This document shows positions 16,910 to 24,933 of a DNA stretch of 64,000 nt, piece by piece. The stretch is from the NCBI RefSeq assembly GCF_000178955.2, contig NC_016631.1:1488001-1552000 (forward strand). Direction: 5' to 3'. Below the pieces are notes generated by a model that saw only the letters and a program-made list of their open reading frames with translations, was not told the DNA's origin and searched no databases. The translations under genes and the position numbers were made by a program. Positions within the stretch are counted from its first letter, which is position 1. Each line of letters begins with the position of its first letter. The stretch is from Granulicella mallensis MP5ACTX8. Lineage in GTDB: Bacteria > Acidobacteriota > Terriglobia > Terriglobales > Acidobacteriaceae.

Positions 16910-17113
16910 ATGGCAATCGGTGTAGATTCAACAAAGACTGGAGCACGACCATCGCATGAGGCGATCGAGAGCACGGGCGGCGTTGCGACAAACGTAGCCA
17001 AGACCCCCATGCAACGCGTGGACAACACAGCCATGGAAAGCGCCAAGCGTGCACAGAACCGGGTCCACAGCAATGAGACGAAGGAACCGGGGAACTCGAT
17101 CTTTACGAAGTAA
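16910..17113 (+). CDS. Small hydrophilic hypothetical protein
   Basis: 67 aa, no hydrophobic segment, rich in Ser, Thr, Asn, Lys and probably disordered. GAGGTGA lies 5 bases before the ATG, and a good terminator starts 26 bases after the stop, which argues for a real gene. No family was recognised. A C-terminal NETKEPGNSIFTK is the only distinctive part. Confidence 0.5.
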   Translation: MAIGVDSTKTGARPSHEAIESTGGVATNVAKTPMQRVDNTAMESAKRAQNRVHSNETKEPGNSIFTK

Positions 17114-17135
17114 GCCAACAGACAGACGCTCAACG

Positions 17136-17163
17136 AAGAAGCCCCGCCTGGAGCGGGGTTTCT
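17136..17163. terminator. Bidirectional terminator between convergent genes
   Basis: AAGAAGCCCCGC pairs with GCGGGGTTTCTT around loop CTGGA, with one G-U pair. A-rich on one side and T-rich on the other, it serves the 67-aa gene on plus and the GlcG-like gene on minus. Confidence 0.85.
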
Positions 17164-17183
17164 TGCGTTGATAGGGGTTGAAG

Positions 17184-17597
17184 TTAGAATGCTGCCGCGC
17201 CAGCCTCGGCGACGCTGTGGTCCTGTTCGCCGGAGCCGCCGCTGACACCGATGGAGCCGATGACCTTGTCGTCCTGCTTGATGGGAATGCCGCCGGCGAA
17301 GATCATGACCTTGCCGTCGTTGGAGGCGTGGATGCCGAAGAACTGGCCGCCGGATTGCGAGTGCGCTGCGAGCTGGCCGGTCTCGATGTCGAAGGCACGC
17401 GAGGTCCAGGCCTTCTTCTGGGAGATGTCGATGGAACCCATCCAGGCGTTCTCCATGCGCTCGAAGGCGAGCAGGTTGCCGCCTGCATCGGCAACGGCGA
17501 TGCACATGGGCTGCTTGATCTCTTCGGCTTTCTTGGTGGCTGCGGCGATGATGCGGCGGGCGTCGGCGAGTTGCAGGGTCTTGATGGTGGTGCTCAT
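17184..17597 (-). CDS. GlcG/HbpS-family heme-binding-like protein (DUF336)
   Basis: 137 aa from ATG 17597, supported by AGAGGAGA 7 bases upstream. The family pattern is clear: LADARRIIAAATKKAEEI, PMCIAVADAGGNLLAFERM, KAWTSRAFDIETG, IFAGGIPIKQDDKVIGSIGV and SGGSGEQDHSVAEAG. Related proteins (GlcG, HbpS, PduO C-terminal) bind heme, cobalamin or act as sensors. No partner operon is nearby, so the role is open. Confidence 0.88.
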   Translation of the reverse strand: MSTTIKTLQLADARRIIAAATKKAEEIKQPMCIAVADAGGNLLAFERMENAWMGSIDISQKKAWTSRAFDIETGQLAAHSQSGGQFFGIHASNDGKVMIFAGGIPIKQDDKVIGSIGVSGGSGEQDHSVAEAGAAAF

Positions 17598-17949
17598 GGG
17601 AATCTCCTCTAGCGAGTAACGTGCGCTCTTTGAGATTGTATGCAAAGGATGCGACGCCGGGTTGTGGTGGTGGTTTAGAGAATGATGAAATTCGCCGATG
17701 TGTTATGAATGCTGATTCAAAACGTAGAACAAGTGATGTCCTATAAGGGCTTTCCACAGGGAAAGAGAGGGTGCTTGATCCCGCTGCGGTATCGGCTCCG
17801 CAGAAGAAAGCAATTCAGTCGTTACGGCTGCGCCTTCACTCCGGCCTGCGGCAGCAAGGTGTAAGTCGTTGTCTCGGTCGTTGTCGGCACGGTTGAAACC
17901 GTGCCCTTCCGGTTCGTGGATTCCCTCTCAATGCGGTGATAATGAAGAG
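17598..17949. other. Intergenic region with one short hairpin repeat
   Basis: About 350 bases without a supported gene. At 17886-17912 GGCACGGTTGAAACCGTGCC and CTTCC form a compact hairpin of the same architecture as the second module of repeat family A, and related to 21385-21418. Nothing else recognised. Confidence 0.6.
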
Positions 17950-18714
17950 GTGAACGTACTGATCAACACCCACTCGATTGAAGGAATTGAAGCGCGAATT
18001 GCTCCGCTTCGTGAACGGCTTACACGACATCCGCTTTATGCGGCGATCAAGACTCGGGAGCATCTGCAGCTCTTTATGGAATCGCATGTGTTTGCGGTGT
18101 GGGATTTCATGTCTCTGCTGAAGGCTTTGCAGAAGGAGTTGACCTGCGTCTCCGTGCCGTGGACTCCGACGCGCTGGCCGGAGAGTCGTCGCTTCATCAA
18201 TGAGATCGTGCTGGGAGAAGAGAGCGACCAGTTTGAAGGCCGCGCGGTAAGCCACTTTGAGGTGTACCTGGAGGCGATGGAGGAGTGCGGGGCGGATACG
18301 GCGCCCATTCGTACGTTGGTGCAGCGCGCGCCTCATGGCCTTCTGCTGGAGGTTGCGCCTGAGGCGGCACAGGAGTTTGTCCGTGCTACGTTTGCGTTGA
18401 TCGATCGCGCCAGCGTGCCTGCTATGGCGGCGGCGTTTACGTTTGGGCGGGAAGATGTGATTCCGGATATCTTTCGCGAGCTGGTGCGGGATTTGAATCG
18501 TCAGCAGCCGGGGAGTTTTGGAAAGTTCGTCTGGTATCTCGAGCGGCATATCGAGGTGGATGGTGAAGACCATGGGCCGCTCTCGTTGCGGATGGTGGCG
18601 GATCTGTGTGGGGATGATGCGGAGTTGTGGGAAGAGGCGGGTGCGGCGGCAGAAGCGGCGATTGAGGCGCGGTTGGCGTTGTGGGATAGGATTCTGGAGT
18701 TGATTCAGGGGTAG
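17950..18714 (+). CDS. DUF3050 protein (heme-oxygenase-like fold)
   Basis: 254 aa if read from GTG 17950. The frame stays open upstream to 17869, but that part translates a repeat hairpin, so it is rejected. The body matches DUF3050: RERLTRHPLYAAI, LQLFMESHVFAVWDFMSLLK, then SRRFINEIVLGEESD, AFTFGREDVIPDIFREL and FVWYLERHIEVDGEDHGPLS. These residues include conserved His and Glu of the helical heme-oxygenase-like or di-iron fold. Enzymatic role unknown. The exact start is uncertain because AAGAGG touches the GTG; CTG 17959 would have better spacing. Confidence 0.85.
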   Translation: MNVLINTHSIEGIEARIAPLRERLTRHPLYAAIKTREHLQLFMESHVFAVWDFMSLLKALQKELTCVSVPWTPTRWPESRRFINEIVLGEESDQFEGRAVSHFEVYLEAMEECGADTAPIRTLVQRAPHGLLLEVAPEAAQEFVRATFALIDRASVPAMAAAFTFGREDVIPDIFRELVRDLNRQQPGSFGKFVWYLERHIEVDGEDHGPLSLRMVADLCGDDAELWEEAGAAAEAAIEARLALWDRILELIQG

Positions 18715-18736
18715 AGGGAGGCTGGGCAGAGGCTTG

Positions 18737-19222
18737 ATGGCTCTTATGAATATTCAGGACTATCTAATCGACCAGAACGAAAAAGATTGGTCCGAGCTTT
18801 TGTCGGGCTGGTCGGATGTATTGCCCCTGTCATTTACGCTTTGGCTGGTGAATCGTTTTGGCGATGTGTTTACCGTCTTTGAAGATGGTTCTGTTCATAT
18901 GCTCGATCTGGGCGTTGGAGTGATCAAACGGGTAGCGGACAATCGCGACCACTTCGCCATCCAGCTTGATGAAGAGGAGAACGCCAGCAACTGGTTCATG
19001 ATTCAGCTCGTTGACGGGTGCGTTGCTGCGGGCCTCAAACTGGAACCCAACCAATGTTACGGCTATAAAATTCCACCCATCCTTGGAGGGAAATACACCA
19101 TTGAAAATGTGGTGCCGTTAAATCTCTCCGAACATTATTCATTTTTGGCCGGCATTTATCGTCAGACTAAAGCTTTGGCGGATGGGACCTCGGTCAAAAT
19201 GAAGATAGTTATGCCTGAGTAA
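18737..19222 (+). CDS. T6SS immunity protein Tdi1-like (GAD-like / DUF1851)
   Basis: 161 aa from ATG 18737 (ATG 18746 is an alternative). The C-terminal half has the Tdi1/DUF1851 signature CYGYKIPPILGGKYTIEN followed by HYSFLAGIYRQ. Proteins of this group neutralise ADP-ribosylating or DNase type VI effectors, and orphan copies are widespread. No effector or T6SS structural gene is present here. GC content is lower than that of the neighbours, in keeping with horizontal gain. It lies 22 bases after the DUF3050 gene on the same strand. Confidence 0.78.
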   Translation: MALMNIQDYLIDQNEKDWSELLSGWSDVLPLSFTLWLVNRFGDVFTVFEDGSVHMLDLGVGVIKRVADNRDHFAIQLDEEENASNWFMIQLVDGCVAAGLKLEPNQCYGYKIPPILGGKYTIENVVPLNLSEHYSFLAGIYRQTKALADGTSVKMKIVMPE

Positions 19223-19275
19223 CGAGACGTGGTGGGACCGAGTGCAGGCCCATGAATTTTGTAATAGCGTCTAAA

Positions 19276-19368
19276 CCCAGCCCCGAAGGGGCGGTTTCAT
19301 CATAGCCCAGGGTGAAACCCTGGGTACGGGATCGCCTGAAATGCAGAGCGCTGTAAGCGCGATCTATC
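19276..19368 (-). repeat. Left inverted REP array of the RAYT element
   Basis: Three hairpins in a row: GCCCCGAAGGGGC, CCCAGGGTGAAACCCTGGG and GAGCGCTGTAAGCGC. The block is the inverted counterpart of 19832-19924 at about 90% identity by eye and ends 2 bases from the transposase stop. Confidence 0.88.
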
Positions 19369-19370
19369 GA

Positions 19371-19823
19371 TCAATCCCACACATACCGTTCATCGTATTC
19401 GACGCCGTATTTCTCTAGGAATATTCGATACTCCTGCTGAAATGTGAGGGTCTTGTGATGCTCTTCCTGCATGTCGATATATTTCTTCAACACCTCCAGA
19501 TCTGAAGAGCCGACGGAAAATACGCCATAGCCGCTCTGCCATGCAAAGTTGGCAAGAGTCGGTGATTGGGCCTTGAGCCATTTTGAGGAGGATATTTTTA
19601 GTTCTTTTACAAGCTCTGCAACCGCAAGAGTTTGTGAGAGGAGAATGGCGAGATGGATATGGTCTGCAACGCCTCCTACGCGATAGCATTCACATCCAGC
19701 GTTTCGGGTTACGGTCGCGAGATATGCGTGGAGTTTTGGGCGTATCTCTTCTTTGAGAAGCGGTAAGCGATCTTTTGTGCTGAAGATGACGTGGATGAGG
19801 AGATAAGAGAGCGATTGCGCCAT
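19371..19823 (-). CDS. REP-associated tyrosine transposase (IS200/IS605-like Y1 transposase)
   Basis: 150 aa from ATG 19823 (MAQSLSYLLIHVIFSTK); the frame upstream of it lies in the repeat. The HUH-type nuclease motif is DHIHLAI with H55 and H57, and the catalytic tyrosine is Y115 in VLKKYIDMQEEHHK. GYGVFSVGSSD is the usual family segment before the tyrosine. Such enzymes cut and rejoin single-stranded REP hairpins. The gene is intact and is bounded on both sides by 93-bp inverted REP arrays, which marks it as the likely mover of the related hairpin repeats in this genome. No TnpB partner is present. Confidence 0.9.
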   Translation of the reverse strand: MAQSLSYLLIHVIFSTKDRLPLLKEEIRPKLHAYLATVTRNAGCECYRVGGVADHIHLAILLSQTLAVAELVKELKISSSKWLKAQSPTLANFAWQSGYGVFSVGSSDLEVLKKYIDMQEEHHKTLTFQQEYRIFLEKYGVEYDERYVWD

Positions 19824-19831
19824 ACAGAGAG

Positions 19832-19924
19832 GATAGATCGCGCTTACAGCGCTCTGCATTTCAGGGGGTACCTAACCCAGGGTTTCACCCTGGGCTATGA
19901 TGGGGCCGCCCCTTCGGGGCTGGG
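19832..19924 (+). repeat. Right inverted REP array of the RAYT element
   Basis: Starts GATAGATCGCGCTTACAGCG, continues with CCCAGGGTTTCACCCTGGG and ends GCCGCCCCTTCGGGGCTGGG. It begins 9 bases upstream of the transposase ATG, so the transposase promoter must lie in or beyond it. Confidence 0.88.
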
Positions 19925-20033
19925 GTCGTGCCTGGTTATACGCCGTGGCATTTACGGTCAGGGTTCCAGTTTATGTATCTGGTATTTCGTGGCCCCGTAG
20001 TAAAGATGTGTGGACTTTGAGGGTCTCGCCCCC

Positions 20034-20179
20034 ACATATGGAACATGGTCGAGGTGGCAGGAGAGCAATTGCGACATCCAGAGAAGATGGATCGCGCTTA
20101 CAGCGCTCTGGGTTTCAGGGGGGGACCGTAACCCAGGGTTTCACCCTGGGCTATGATGGAGCCGCCCCTTCGGGGCTTG
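20034..20179 (-). pseudogene. Second, decayed RAYT: REP array plus remnant of the transposase start
   Basis: 20086-20179 matches the right REP array (same three modules, same orientation). Beyond it the similarity goes on into coding sequence: on the minus strand an ATG at 20077 opens MSQLLSCHLDHVPY, which lines up with MAQSLSYLLIHVIF of the intact transposase at 7 of 14 positions, then likeness is lost. It is a deletion derivative of a former transposase copy. Confidence 0.7.
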
Positions 20180-20243
20180 AGTGCGTGCCTGCTTTGATCG
20201 GTGGGCTTCCGTAGAAGCGCTGTTCGCAGTAACTGTCCAGCAA

Positions 20244-21002
20244 CTACCGCGTAAAGAGATCCTTCACCTGTTGCACGAATACATCGCGGCCCATGTCGCT
20301 GATGGCCTCGGTGAGGGGAAGGCCCTTGGGGCAGGCCTGGACGCAGTTCTGGGCGAAGCCGCACTCCTGGATGCCGCCGTCGCCTGCCAAGGCGCGGAGA
20401 CGATCTTCCTTGAGCACGGAGCCGGCAGGGTCCATGTTGAAGAGACGGGCCTGGGCGATGGTGGCCGCGCCGACGAAGCCGGTCGCGTCGTTGAACTGCG
20501 GGCAGACCTCCATGCAGATGGTGCAGGAGATGCAGTTGGAGAGCGGATAGCGCTGCTCCTGCACCTGCGGGAACTGGCGGGGTGCGGGGCCGAGGTCGTA
20601 AGTGCCGTCGATCGGCACCCAGGCCTTGACGGCCTTCAGGTTCTCGAAGAGCACCGAACGGTCGACCGCGAGGTCGCGAACGACAGGGAACTTGCTCAGG
20701 GGCGCGAGCCTGATGGGCTGTTCGAGTTTGTCGACCAGCGCGGAGCAGGCCATCATCGCCTTGCCGTTAATGAGCATCGCGCAGGAGCCGCAGATCTCTT
20801 CCAGGCAGTTCGAGTCGTAGGTGATCGGCGTGGTCTCGACGCCGGTGACGGTCGTGGGGTTGAGCGCGATCTCGCCGAGCAGCGAGGTGATGTTCATGTT
20901 CGGGCGATAGGGAATCTCAAAGGCTTCGGTCGTGGCTTTGCCGTCCGGCGTGGACTGGCGTTTGATTTCGACCTTGATCGTCCTGGTGGCTGCTTGTGCC
21001 AT
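20244..21002 (-). CDS. sdhB: Succinate dehydrogenase iron-sulfur subunit
   Basis: 252 aa. It carries electrons from the flavoprotein to the quinone site of complex II. [2Fe-2S] ligands C66, C71, C74 and C86 are in SNCLEEICGSCAML and MMAC. The other clusters are bound by C157, C160, C163 and C167 (NCISCTICMEVCPQF) and C214, C220 and C224 (ECGFAQNCVQACPKG). The pattern is of the Bacillus-type sdhCAB enzyme with a di-heme b558 anchor. GAGGGAA lies 9 bases before the ATG. Unlike usual operons, it is separated from sdhA by 1.1 kb that holds two small genes and repeats. Confidence 0.95.
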   Translation of the reverse strand: MAQAATRTIKVEIKRQSTPDGKATTEAFEIPYRPNMNITSLLGEIALNPTTVTGVETTPITYDSNCLEEICGSCAMLINGKAMMACSALVDKLEQPIRLAPLSKFPVVRDLAVDRSVLFENLKAVKAWVPIDGTYDLGPAPRQFPQVQEQRYPLSNCISCTICMEVCPQFNDATGFVGAATIAQARLFNMDPAGSVLKEDRLRALAGDGGIQECGFAQNCVQACPKGLPLTEAISDMGRDVFVQQVKDLFTR

Positions 21003-21113
21003 GTTGGTATTCCCTCGCTTTTTTCTCTTACCGCAGACTTCTCTGGTGCTACACAGGGATCACGCGCGAGCGGTTTGAATGCCGCCCGTGGCGACCCTGA
21101 TGGCGGAAGAGGC

Positions 21114-21308
21114 CTAGTGGCTGCTGGCGAATATGTGGTGCCGCTTGTGTTCCAGCGAGACCAGAATGCCTTCTTCCAGTGACATCGGCAGGCGGCCCTT
21201 TTCTGCCAGGGTGTCCCGCTTGCTGTGGAGGTTGATGTTATACGTGACCATCCCAACAACGACGGCCACGTAGACGGTTGCGAGCGTGATGTACAGTAGG
21301 TCGATCAT
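21114..21308 (-). CDS. Small single-pass membrane protein
   Basis: 64 aa. Residues 3-22 (DLLYITLATVYVAVVVGMVT) form one transmembrane helix, followed by a charged tail with Lys, Arg, Glu and a His-rich end (HKRHHIFASSH). It lies 111 bases upstream of sdhB on the same strand. Function unknown; a small accessory or assembly factor for the SDH complex is a guess from position only. Confidence 0.6.
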   Translation of the reverse strand: MIDLLYITLATVYVAVVVGMVTYNINLHSKRDTLAEKGRLPMSLEEGILVSLEHKRHHIFASSH

Positions 21309-21384
21309 GCACCGTTAGATGGCGAAATCAGCGACCACGGATAGTGTTTCCCGTACGGTTGTGGGCCTACGCCCGTTTCGTGTT

Positions 21385-21418
21385 GGGCACGCTTGGAGCC
21401 GTGCCCTTTCAAGACATA
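21385..21418. repeat. Short hairpin repeat related to family A second module
   Basis: GGGCACGCTTGGAGCCGTGCCC followed by TTTCAAGAC, written here in two parts: stem arms GGGCACG and CGTGCCC. Same layout as 17886-17912. Confidence 0.55.
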
Positions 21419-21427
21419 AGAACTTTG

Positions 21428-21826
21428 CTATTCCGAAATTCCTGTGACGGTGCATCGCCATAGGGTGTTATCCGGTAGAAGTAGCTCATATTCCTGGAAT
21501 AATAGAGCGCTCTTCGTTTTATGAGGATCCTTCAAAAGTCGCGCCTGATAATCTCCCAGTAACAGATCGTAGGGTTGGACGGGACTGTACGATCTCGTTT
21601 GCAATTCAACTTTTTTCCCATTGAGGATGGCGTCCACGTACGTTACGTCGTAGTTCTGAGGCGTGCCAATGTCTTCAGTGCGGTAATGCAGACCGGAAAC
21701 ATGCACTTTAATCGGGTAAACCACTCCCGGTTTTGGATGTGGCAGTTCGTCCCCAAAACGCGTCTTCTGACCGCGTGCTGCGAAGCAACAAAAGCCGATC
21801 GCCAAAGCAACAAGGAACTTTCTCAT
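21428..21826 (-). CDS. Hypothetical secreted protein
   Basis: 132 aa from ATG 21826, preferred because it gives a standard signal peptide (MRKFLVALAIGFCCFAARG); GAGGTAAG precedes it. An upstream ATG at 21859 would place 11 polar residues before the signal. The mature part is beta-rich with YPIKVHVSGLHYR, VDAILNGKKVELQ and LLPDNTLWRCTVTG. No family recognised. It sits between sdhA and sdhB and has lower GC than both. Confidence 0.6.
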   Translation of the reverse strand: MRKFLVALAIGFCCFAARGQKTRFGDELPHPKPGVVYPIKVHVSGLHYRTEDIGTPQNYDVTYVDAILNGKKVELQTRSYSPVQPYDLLLGDYQARLLKDPHKTKSALLFQEYELLLPDNTLWRCTVTGISE

Positions 21827-21875
21827 TCTTACCTCATTGATTGAACCCAAGCGCTTCAATCTAGTTATGTGCCGA

Positions 21876-21972
21876 AGGGATGAGTCGGGCTTACAGCCCT
21901 CGGATCTTCTTTGGCACCTGACCCGGGGCTAGGCCCTGGGCTGGTATGAGACGGGCCTTCAGCCCTACAGCA
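21876..21972. repeat. Divergent three-hairpin REP block
   Basis: Modules GGGCTTACAGCCC, CCCGGGGCTAGGCCCTGGG and GGGCCTTCAGCCC stand in the order seen in the RAYT arrays but with changed stem sequences. Confidence 0.6.
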
Positions 21973-22010
21973 ACAACCTGGTCCTGCGATAAAAGCCTGG
22001 GCCTATGGCG

Positions 22011-22101
22011 GGGAGCAGATTCCCTTCGGGAATGACAACAAGAAAAACAAAGGCAACAAGAAAAGCAAAGTCAACTGCAACGACAAAAGCAAAGGCAAAA
22101 G
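22011..22101 (-). repeat. Dispersed repeat family C after sdhA
   Basis: On the minus strand, directly after the sdhA stop, a pyrimidine tract built of TTTGCTTTT-like units leads into GTTGTCATTCCCGAAGGGAA and TCTGC. The repeat touches the stop codon. Confidence 0.8.
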
Positions 22102-23877
22102 CTAGGCGGTGGCGTCGTAACGGCGCGGCCGTGGGGTGATGAACTGGGTGTCTACCTCTTCGAACTCGAAGGCGGGAGCGCCGTCTTTGTAGGAGGCCTT
22201 GGTGGTCTTGAGGAACTTTTCGTCGTTGCGCTCGGGGAAGTCGGGCTTGTAGTGCGCGCCGCGGCTCTCGTCGCGGAGACGGGCTCCCTGCACGATCACG
22301 CGGCCGAGCTCGAGCATGTTGTAGAGCTGGCGGGTGAAGGCGAAGCTGGTGTTGGCCCACTGGCTCTTGTCCGAGAGGTTGACGTTCCGGTAGCGCTCGA
22401 GCAGCTCGACGATCTTGGCGTCGGCTTCATCCAGGCCTGAGTTATACCGAATGATCGTCGCGTGCTTGGTCATGGTCTCGCCCAGCTCGCGCCAGATCTT
22501 GAAGGGGTTCTCCGTGCCCTTGTTGTTCAGCAGGGCGGAGTTCATCTCCTTCTGGCGGGCCAGTTCTGCGGCGTGGCCACCGTCGCCTTCCTGGGCCGGC
22601 AGGGCCTTGGCGTAGGCCATCGCCTGCGGTCCGGCGACGAAGCCGCCGTAGATGCAGGAGAGCAGCGAGTTCGCGCCGAGGCGGTTGGCTCCGTGGATCG
22701 AATAGTCCGCTTCGCCCGCGGCGTAGACGCCGGGGATGTTGGTCTGCTGGTTGAAGTCCACCCAGAGGCCGCCCATGGTGTAGTGCATGCCGGGGAAGAT
22801 CTTCATCGGGACTTCGCGGGGGTCGTCGCCGACGAACTTCTCGTAGATCTCGAGGATGCCTTCGAGCTTGCGGTCGAGAGTAGCGCGATCGATGTGCGTG
22901 AGATCGAGGTAGACCATCGGCTGGCCGTCGATGCCCATGCCGTGTTCGTAGACGACCTTGAAGATGGCGCGGGTGGCGACGTCACGCGGCACGAGGTTGC
23001 CGTACTTCGGGTACCATTCTTCAAGGAAGTACCAGCGATCGGCCTCGGGGATGGAGCGGGCGACGCGTTTGTCGTTCTTGTCGCGGGGTACCCAGACGCG
23101 TCCGCCTTCGCCGCGTGCGGATTCGGACATGAGGCGAAGCTTGTCTTCGCCGGGGATGGCGGTGGGATGAACCTGGATGAACTCGCCGTTGGCGTAAAAG
23201 GCTCCCTGCTGGTAGAGGGCTGACTGGGCGGAGCCGGTGCAGACGACGGAGTTGGTGGACTTGCCGAAGATGGCTCCGTTGCCGCCGGTGCAGACGATGA
23301 CGGCGTCGGCGGGGAAGGTGCGGGTCTCCATGGAGCGGAGGTCCATCGCGCAGATGCCGCGTGCGGCGCCCTTGGAGTCGAGCACGGCGGAGAGGAACTC
23401 CCAGCCTTCGTACTTGGTGACCTTGCCTTCGGACTCGTAGCGGCGTACCTGCTCGTCGAGCGCGTAGAGCAATTGCTGGCCGGTGGTCGCGCCCGCGAAG
23501 GCGGTGCGGTGGTAGAGCGTGCCGCCAAAGCGGCGGAAGTCGAGCAGGCCTTCCGGGGTACGGTTGAAGGGCACGCCCATGCGATCGAGGAGATCGATGA
23601 TGGCGGGGCCCTGCGCGGTCATGGCCTTGACGGGCGTCTGGTTGGCGAGGAAGTCGCCGCCGTAGATGGTGTCGTCGAAGTGCTTGAGGACGTCGTCGCC
23701 TTCGCCCTTGAGGTTCTTGGCGGCGTTGATGCCGCCCTGGGCGCAGACCGAGTGCGAGCGCTTGACCGGGACGATGGAGAAGAGGTCGACGGTGCCGCCG
23801 GCTTCGGCGATCTTGATGACGGCGGAGAGACCGGCGAGGCCTCCTCCGACGACGATGATTCTGGGTGTAGCTGCCAT
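22102..23877 (-). CDS. sdhA: Succinate dehydrogenase flavoprotein subunit
   Basis: 591 aa. It oxidises succinate to fumarate with covalently bound FAD. The dinucleotide motif VVGGGLAGLSA is at 9-19, the flavin-linking His42 is in KRSHSVCAQGG, and the substrate region HPTAIPGEDKLRLMSES plus ARGEGG is present. The later ANRLGANSLLSCIYGG motif is also clear. It follows sdhC by 79 bases. Its stop codon is immediately followed by a family C repeat. Confidence 0.96.
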   Translation of the reverse strand: MAATPRIIVVGGGLAGLSAVIKIAEAGGTVDLFSIVPVKRSHSVCAQGGINAAKNLKGEGDDVLKHFDDTIYGGDFLANQTPVKAMTAQGPAIIDLLDRMGVPFNRTPEGLLDFRRFGGTLYHRTAFAGATTGQQLLYALDEQVRRYESEGKVTKYEGWEFLSAVLDSKGAARGICAMDLRSMETRTFPADAVIVCTGGNGAIFGKSTNSVVCTGSAQSALYQQGAFYANGEFIQVHPTAIPGEDKLRLMSESARGEGGRVWVPRDKNDKRVARSIPEADRWYFLEEWYPKYGNLVPRDVATRAIFKVVYEHGMGIDGQPMVYLDLTHIDRATLDRKLEGILEIYEKFVGDDPREVPMKIFPGMHYTMGGLWVDFNQQTNIPGVYAAGEADYSIHGANRLGANSLLSCIYGGFVAGPQAMAYAKALPAQEGDGGHAAELARQKEMNSALLNNKGTENPFKIWRELGETMTKHATIIRYNSGLDEADAKIVELLERYRNVNLSDKSQWANTSFAFTRQLYNMLELGRVIVQGARLRDESRGAHYKPDFPERNDEKFLKTTKASYKDGAPAFEFEEVDTQFITPRPRRYDATA

Positions 23878-23956
23878 TCCGTACCTCAGGGGCTTAGCCC
23901 CGTTCTAAGTTAGGCGTTTGGCGGCATGGATGAAGCCATGCCTTAATGAACTTTGA

Positions 23957-24754
23957 TTACTGCACGTTGCCCGGCTGTTGTGGGTTCGTGGAGTTTGGGG
24001 GAGCGGTGCTCGGGGCAGGAAGATAGATTCCAGCAGGTTGATCGGGCATCACGTCTTCTGGCGCGTTCGCATACTTCGGATTGATAAACGCGTACATGCC
24101 GACGAGGCCAAGAATGCAAAGTGCCGTGCCGCCTGCGGCGCAGACATAGCCAAAGCTCTTGCGAGCCTTATCGCCTGGGGTGATGCCCCACTTGGCGGCG
24201 AAGAGCCAGATGCCGTAGGCGAAGTGCCAGCAGGTTGCGATCATCGCGATGACGTAGATGGCGAGCATCCAGGGATTGTGCAGCTCGTGCTGCACCTTGG
24301 CGAAGGCCGCTCCGGGATGCTCGGGCAGGCTGATGCCGCTGAAGCGCTGCCGCCAGAGGTGTTGAACGATGTAGAGCAGCGCGATGATGCCGGTGATGCG
24401 CTGGGTGAGATAGCCCCAGTTGCCTGCCCAGGGGTAGACGTTTACTGTGGCGCGACCGCGGAAGGCGATCCAGACCCCGTAAAGCGCGTGAAAGGCCAGG
24501 GGGATGAAGATGAAGCACCACTCGAGGATGCGGACCAGCGGCAGGCTGTTGAGGAACTTTACCTGCTGGGCGTAGGCGAGCGGGCCGTTGACGGCTTCGA
24601 AGTTGGAGACGATGTGCTCGATCAGGAACGCGCCGATGGGCACGATGCCGGAGAGCGAGTGCAGCCGGCGCCAGAGGTAGCTGTGGCCTTGGCCGGCGCG
24701 GAGTGGCTGGACGCCTCGGATGGTGGGGGTTGCGGGAGGTGCGGCTGCGGCCAT
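23957..24754 (-). CDS. sdhC: Succinate dehydrogenase cytochrome b558 subunit
   Basis: 265 aa with five hydrophobic helices. It anchors complex II and reduces quinone through two hemes. LHSLSGIVPIGAFLIEHIVS in the first helix region carries the heme-ligand His pattern of Bacillus-type SdhC; further His-containing helices are FHALYGVWIAF and TCWHFAYGIWLFAA. The C-terminus is a Pro/Asn/Gln-rich tail of about 35 residues (residues 231-265), longer than in Bacillus (202 aa). First gene of sdhCA. Confidence 0.92.
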   Translation of the reverse strand: MAAAAPPATPTIRGVQPLRAGQGHSYLWRRLHSLSGIVPIGAFLIEHIVSNFEAVNGPLAYAQQVKFLNSLPLVRILEWCFIFIPLAFHALYGVWIAFRGRATVNVYPWAGNWGYLTQRITGIIALLYIVQHLWRQRFSGISLPEHPGAAFAKVQHELHNPWMLAIYVIAMIATCWHFAYGIWLFAAKWGITPGDKARKSFGYVCAAGGTALCILGLVGMYAFINPKYANAPEDVMPDQPAGIYLPAPSTAPPNSTNPQQPGNVQ

Positions 24755-24933
24755 GCGGTACTCCTGATGTCCTTGGGGAGGCTGGGCTTAGAGCTTGGCC
24801 TGGGGTTGTGGGCAGGTTAGATTCATGCGGTTTGTGCCGCGGGTAGGCAGGATGATTATTCCGCTGTGTTAAATGCAGCGTCAAGCAAAGGCTGGTTTTG
24901 GTGAGCGGTAATCGGCGTCTTTGTGCGAATTTG

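Larger units (their letters stand above)
19275..19925 (-). mobile_element. RAYT/REP element (transposase plus flanking inverted REP arrays)
   Basis: Composite unit of left array, transposase gene and right array, about 650 bases. Classical insertion sequence ends and target duplications were not identified, as expected for HUH transposition. Confidence 0.8.

Noticed and set aside
17869-17949. ATG 17869 as start of the DUF3050 gene
   Set aside because: The added residues translate a dispersed hairpin repeat and have no family likeness.
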